Shown piece after piece: positions 34,323 to 40,046 of a stretch of 40,046 nt of DNA. The translations under genes were made by a program, and so were the position numbers. Source of the stretch: JASFUX01 sp050050115. GTDB taxonomy: Bacteria; Pseudomonadota; Alphaproteobacteria; Caulobacterales; Maricaulaceae. The notes under the pieces were generated by a model, which saw only the letters and a program-made list of their open reading frames with translations, had not been told where the DNA came from and ran no database searches. Location: assembly GCA_050050115.1 (NCBI GenBank), contig JASFUX010000002.1:1-40046 (forward strand), given 5' to 3'. Numbering within the stretch: position 1 is the first letter of the stretch; each line of letters opens with the position of its first letter.

Positions 34323-36161
34323 ATGGCCGACCTGCTCTCTCCGCGCGCCTTAGAAGCGAGCGATCCGCGCGCGATGCTCAAGTCCGTCTTCGGCTTCGAC
34401 GACTTCCGCCCCGGCCAGGAGGAGGTCGTCGAGACCATCCTTAACGGCCGCGACGTCATCGCGGTGATGCCGACCGGGGCGGGCAAATCGCTCTGTTTCC
34501 AGCTGCCCGCGCTGATGCTCGAAGGGCTGACGGTCGTCGTCTCGCCGCTGATCGCGCTGATGGACAACCAGGTCGCGCTGTTGAACGGCTTCGGCGTGCG
34601 CGCCGGGGCGATCCATTCGAGCCGGCCGCGCGAGGCGAGCGTCGCCGACTGGAAGGCCGCCGTCGCAGGCGAATTGAAGCTCATCTACATGAGCCCCGAG
34701 CGGCTGATGACGCCGCGCATGCTCGCCGCCTTGGACCAGCTCGACGTCTCGCTGATCGTCGTCGACGAGGCGCACTGCGTCTCTCAATGGGGTCATGATT
34801 TCCGACCGGAGTATCTAGCCCTCGCCGAGCTCAAGGCGCGCTATCCCAAGGCCCGGATCGCCGCCTTCACCGCCACCGCGGACGAGGCGACGCGCGGGGA
34901 GATCAACGCCAAGCTGTTCGGCGGCGGCGCGCAAGTGTTCGTGCACGGATTTGACCGGCCGAATCTGTCGCTCGCGGTCGAGGAGCGCGGCCAGAACGCC
35001 AAGGCGCGGATCGTCGAGCTGGTCGGCGAACATGAAGGCGAACAAGGCATCGTCTACTGCCTGTCGCGCAAGTCCACCGAGGAAGTGGCCCAGGCGCTGC
35101 GCGACGCCGGCCGCCCCGCTCTCGCCTATCACGCCGGTCTCGACGACGAGACGCGGGCCGAGCGGCTCAATCGTTTCCTGACCGATCCCGATCTCGTCAT
35201 CGTCGCCACCGTCGCCTTCGGCATGGGGGTCGACAAGCCCGACATCCGCTTCGTCTTTCACTACAATCTGCCCGCCAGCCTCGAGAGCTACTATCAGGAG
35301 GTCGGCCGGGCGGGCCGCGACGGCCGGCCGGCGCGCGCGGTGACGCTCTACGGCATGGGCGACCTGCGTCTGCGCCGCTCGATGATCGAGACATCGGACG
35401 CGCCCGACGCGCAAAAGCGGGTCGAGCGACGGCGGCTCGACGCCCTCGTCGCCTACTGCGAGGCGATCGAATGCCGGCGCAAGATGCTGCTCGCCTACTT
35501 CGGCGAACCCGCCGAGCCCTGCGGAAACTGCGACGTCTGCCTCAACCCGCCCCAGACGGTCGACGGAACAGACGCGGCGCGGCTGGTGTTCGAAGCGATC
35601 GAGGCGACCGGCTCGCGCTTCGGCCAAGCCCACATCATCGACGTGCTGCGCGGCAAAGGCGCGATGAAAGCCGCCCAGTTCGGCCACGACCAGCTTGCGG
35701 TCTACGGTGCCGGCGCGGACCGGGACGCGGCGGCCTGGCGCTCGATCGTGCGCCAGCTGTTCGCCTCGGACTTTCTCTCCGTCGACGACGAATACGGCGG
35801 CCTGCAGCTCACCGAACGCGGCCGCGCCGCTCGCGACGGCGGGGAGCCGGTGCGGCTGCGCCTCGAAACACCCAAAGCCCGGAGCAAGTCCCGCGGCCGG
35901 AGTCGGACGGCGGCCGAAGAGACCGTCGCCGATCCCAAGCTGCTCGCGCGCCTCAAGGAGCTGCGCCTGGAGCTGGCGCGCCAGGAGAAGGTCCCCGCCT
36001 ACGTGGTCTTTTCCGACCGTACGCTGATCGACATGGCGAACCTCAAACCCGCTAACGAAAGCGACCTGTCGCTCGTGCACGGCGTGGGCGCGAAGAAGCT
36101 CGCCCGCTATGGCGTCCCGTTCCTGGACGCGATCGCCGCCTACGCTCGGGGCGAAGGTTAA
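34323..36161 (+). CDS. recQ: ATP-dependent DNA helicase RecQ
   Basis: The 612-residue product has the RecQ domains in order. The helicase core has FRPGQEEVVETIL (28-40), AVMPTGAGKSLCF (47-59, Walker A) and VVDEAHCVSQWGHDFRPEYL (DEAH box). TVAFGMGVDKPDIRFV, then YYQEVGRAGRDGRPA, complete motifs V and VI. The RQC domain has the zinc ligands in ECRRKMLLAYFGEPAEP followed by CGNCDVC. The C-terminal HRDC domain follows from about residue 530 (KVPAYVVFSDRTLIDMA). It unwinds DNA in recombination and repair. There is no good Shine-Dalgarno. It stands alone. Confidence 0.97.
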   Translation: MADLLSPRALEASDPRAMLKSVFGFDDFRPGQEEVVETILNGRDVIAVMPTGAGKSLCFQLPALMLEGLTVVVSPLIALMDNQVALLNGFGVRAGAIHSSRPREASVADWKAAVAGELKLIYMSPERLMTPRMLAALDQLDVSLIVVDEAHCVSQWGHDFRPEYLALAELKARYPKARIAAFTATADEATRGEINAKLFGGGAQVFVHGFDRPNLSLAVEERGQNAKARIVELVGEHEGEQGIVYCLSRKSTEEVAQALRDAGRPALAYHAGLDDETRAERLNRFLTDPDLVIVATVAFGMGVDKPDIRFVFHYNLPASLESYYQEVGRAGRDGRPARAVTLYGMGDLRLRRSMIETSDAPDAQKRVERRRLDALVAYCEAIECRRKMLLAYFGEPAEPCGNCDVCLNPPQTVDGTDAARLVFEAIEATGSRFGQAHIIDVLRGKGAMKAAQFGHDQLAVYGAGADRDAAAWRSIVRQLFASDFLSVDDEYGGLQLTERGRAARDGGEPVRLRLETPKARSKSRGRSRTAAEETVADPKLLARLKELRLELARQEKVPAYVVFSDRTLIDMANLKPANESDLSLVHGVGAKKLARYGVPFLDAIAAYARGEG

Positions 36162-36277
36162 GACCCGGGTAATCTTACCGTTAAATCAACACTTTGGGCG
36201 TTTCGGCGTCGAACTTGCGCCTGTGCGCACGTCGGCAAACGACCTTCCGCAACACGACCTTTTTGGGAGCATTTCAT

Positions 36278-37174
36278 ATGCGGTTCGCCCTTCTCGCTGC
36301 GACAACCGCAGGCCTCGCCTTGACGGTGACGGCTTGCGTCTCGGTCGATGATCTCGGCGGCTCTTTCTCCGGCGCAGGCGACCTCGCCGGCGATCTGGTC
36401 GACCGCGTCGGCGGAAGCTTTGCGGAGAACTTCGGCGAAGCGCCCCGCACGCCGATGACCGTCGTCACCTGGGACGAGGCCCCCGAAGGCCCCTACCAGG
36501 CGCGCGCCGGCGAACACCTAATCACCCAATATCTCGCGCCGCGCCACGTGGTCGAACTGACCGGCGGCGCTCTTCCCGCACGCGGACAAGACGCCGAGGC
36601 GCTCGCGCCCGGCGCGGTGCTGTTCGGCGTGGTCGGCCACAACGGCGCGATCCGCTACTGCGCCGCGCCGGACGCGCCTTCGAGCGAAGGCCAACCGACC
36701 CTGACCTGCCTTGAAGACGTCGACGGCGACGGCGCGTTCGACGCGGCCTGGACCGCGCTCGGCTACGACGACACCTTCGCGCTCGCCGTGCGGCGCTGGG
36801 TCGGCCGCCGGACGCTGGTCGCGCCGGCCGGCTACGTCGCTGCCGATCCACTCGCCGGTCCGCTGCGTCAAGTGGCGATCGAATACGTCGGCCGCGGACG
36901 CGGCGATGCGTACGGCTTCGCGCTCAACGTAGGCGGCCAGGAGGGCTTCACCACGGTCGGCGGCGCGACCCGCGCCAGCTGGGTCACGCCGCAGAACGGC
37001 GCCTTCGACATCGCAGGCGCGCGGATCGAAATCCTGAGCACGTCGCGCCGTGGACAGATCACCTACCGTCTCGGATCGAGCATCGACGCGCGGCTGCTGA
37101 CCCTGCAGGTCTCCAACGCGCAGCGCTCGCTCGGCGTGCTGGCGCTGGCCGAAGAAACCACCGCAACCTACTAG
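36278..37174 (+). CDS. Large predicted lipoprotein of unknown function
   Basis: The 298-residue product starts MRFALLAATTAGLALTVTAC, a lipoprotein signal with lipobox VTAC (Cys20). The mature part opens with Gly-rich sequence (LGGSFSGAGDLAGDLVDRVG) and includes LEDVDGDGAFDAAWTALGYD, a calcium-loop-like segment, then strand-rich sequence to ITYRLGSSIDARLLTLQVSN. I recognise no family. ATG 36278 has GGGAG upstream; the longer frame to 36194 would bury the signal. Its stop is 3 nt from the convergent alaS stop, leaving no room for a terminator. Position in the envelope is clear, function is not. Confidence 0.8.
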   Translation: MRFALLAATTAGLALTVTACVSVDDLGGSFSGAGDLAGDLVDRVGGSFAENFGEAPRTPMTVVTWDEAPEGPYQARAGEHLITQYLAPRHVVELTGGALPARGQDAEALAPGAVLFGVVGHNGAIRYCAAPDAPSSEGQPTLTCLEDVDGDGAFDAAWTALGYDDTFALAVRRWVGRRTLVAPAGYVAADPLAGPLRQVAIEYVGRGRGDAYGFALNVGGQEGFTTVGGATRASWVTPQNGAFDIAGARIEILSTSRRGQITYRLGSSIDARLLTLQVSNAQRSLGVLALAEETTATY

Positions 37175-37177
37175 AAG

Positions 37178-39859
<2,682 letters not shown>

Positions 39860-39902
39860 CTCAAACCCTGAACCGGCGGCCGAAGGCCGCGAAATCTGGC
39901 GC

Positions 39903-39931
39903 ATTTAGACTGGGGTCCCAGGGACTGTCCA
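39903..39931 (-). promoter_or_regulatory. alaS promoter
   Basis: On the minus strand TGGACA (39931-39926) and CTAAAT (39908-39903) are 17 nt apart. The -35 matches the consensus at five of six positions. It predicts a transcript start near 39896 and a leader of about 37 nt. Between the boxes lies a short palindrome, TGGGACCCCA (39920-39911), which may be chance. Confidence 0.6.
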
Positions 39932-40046
39932 GCAAGCCCCGGCTCAAGGCGCACGGGACCCTCCCGTCGCCTGCCGGCGCGGGATGATGGAGAAATATGC
40001 GCCTCCTCATCCGTGAGGAGGGAGCGGGGCGCCTCAGGAGTGCCTC

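Noticed and set aside
36155..36171. TTAA-N7-GTAA resembling a CtrA site at the end of recQ
   Set aside because: One half site is imperfect and its position overlaps a stop codon; such matches are expected by chance.
39997..40046. Partial frame MRLLIREEGAGRLRSA running off the right edge
   Set aside because: Only 16 codons, no Shine-Dalgarno, and it overlaps the hairpin CCTCCTCA-TCCG-TGAGGAGG (40002-40021); support is too weak.

Overview
The window is high-GC DNA packed with genes on both strands and reads as chromosome of an alphaproteobacterium. The evidence is a DUF1476 gene (the alphaproteobacterial F1-ATPase inhibitor zeta), a purC-purS-purQ-purL order with the small three-subunit type of FGAM synthetase, a BolA/monothiol glutaredoxin pair followed by rimO, a eukaryote-like dimeric NADP isocitrate dehydrogenase, and TonB receptor and TPR-sulfotransferase genes of the Caulobacterales/Parvularculales/Sphingomonadales kind. 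The exact order cannot be fixed by eye. No tRNA, rRNA, CRISPR array, insertion sequence, integrase or phage gene was seen.

Left part (1-14.8 kb). A TonB-dependent receptor runs off the left edge and is divergent from a TPR-sulfotransferase. Next come an orphan ParA-type ATPase with a disordered, possibly ribbon-helix-helix partner, a cupin-AraC regulator, a large exported TPR protein, purB, a lipoprotein sulfatase, a DUF1697 protein, a small lipoprotein, a periplasmic thioredoxin-like protein, a beta-carbonic anhydrase and, on the minus strand, the zeta inhibitor.

Middle (15-26 kb). purC, purS, purQ and purL stand in order with three uncharacterised genes between them: a membrane protein, a small acidic protein and an exported protein. 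A YHS-domain protein lies convergent to purL. BolA, an NAD(P)-binding epimerase-like protein, the CGFS glutaredoxin and RimO follow on the plus strand. Two tandem paralogous lipoproteins come next on the minus strand, each with its own promoter carrying an inverted repeat. The operator of the first is a perfect 12-bp-arm palindrome over the -10.

Right part (26-40 kb). A class III-like PPK2, ribosomal protein S4, a soluble PAS-PAS hybrid histidine kinase, MurI and TrmJ (overlapping by 4 nt) all read on the minus strand. NADP-isocitrate dehydrogenase, two uncharacterised proteins, RecQ and a large lipoprotein read on the plus strand. alaS reads on the minus strand with a recognisable promoter.

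Most of the window is core metabolism. The least explained parts are the ParA/partner pair, the operator-controlled lipoprotein pair, a probable receptor-gene scar behind the sulfatase, the composition shift at the 3' end of purL, and the unknown genes inside the purine and BolA-glutaredoxin clusters. No complete undescribed system can be claimed from sequence alone.
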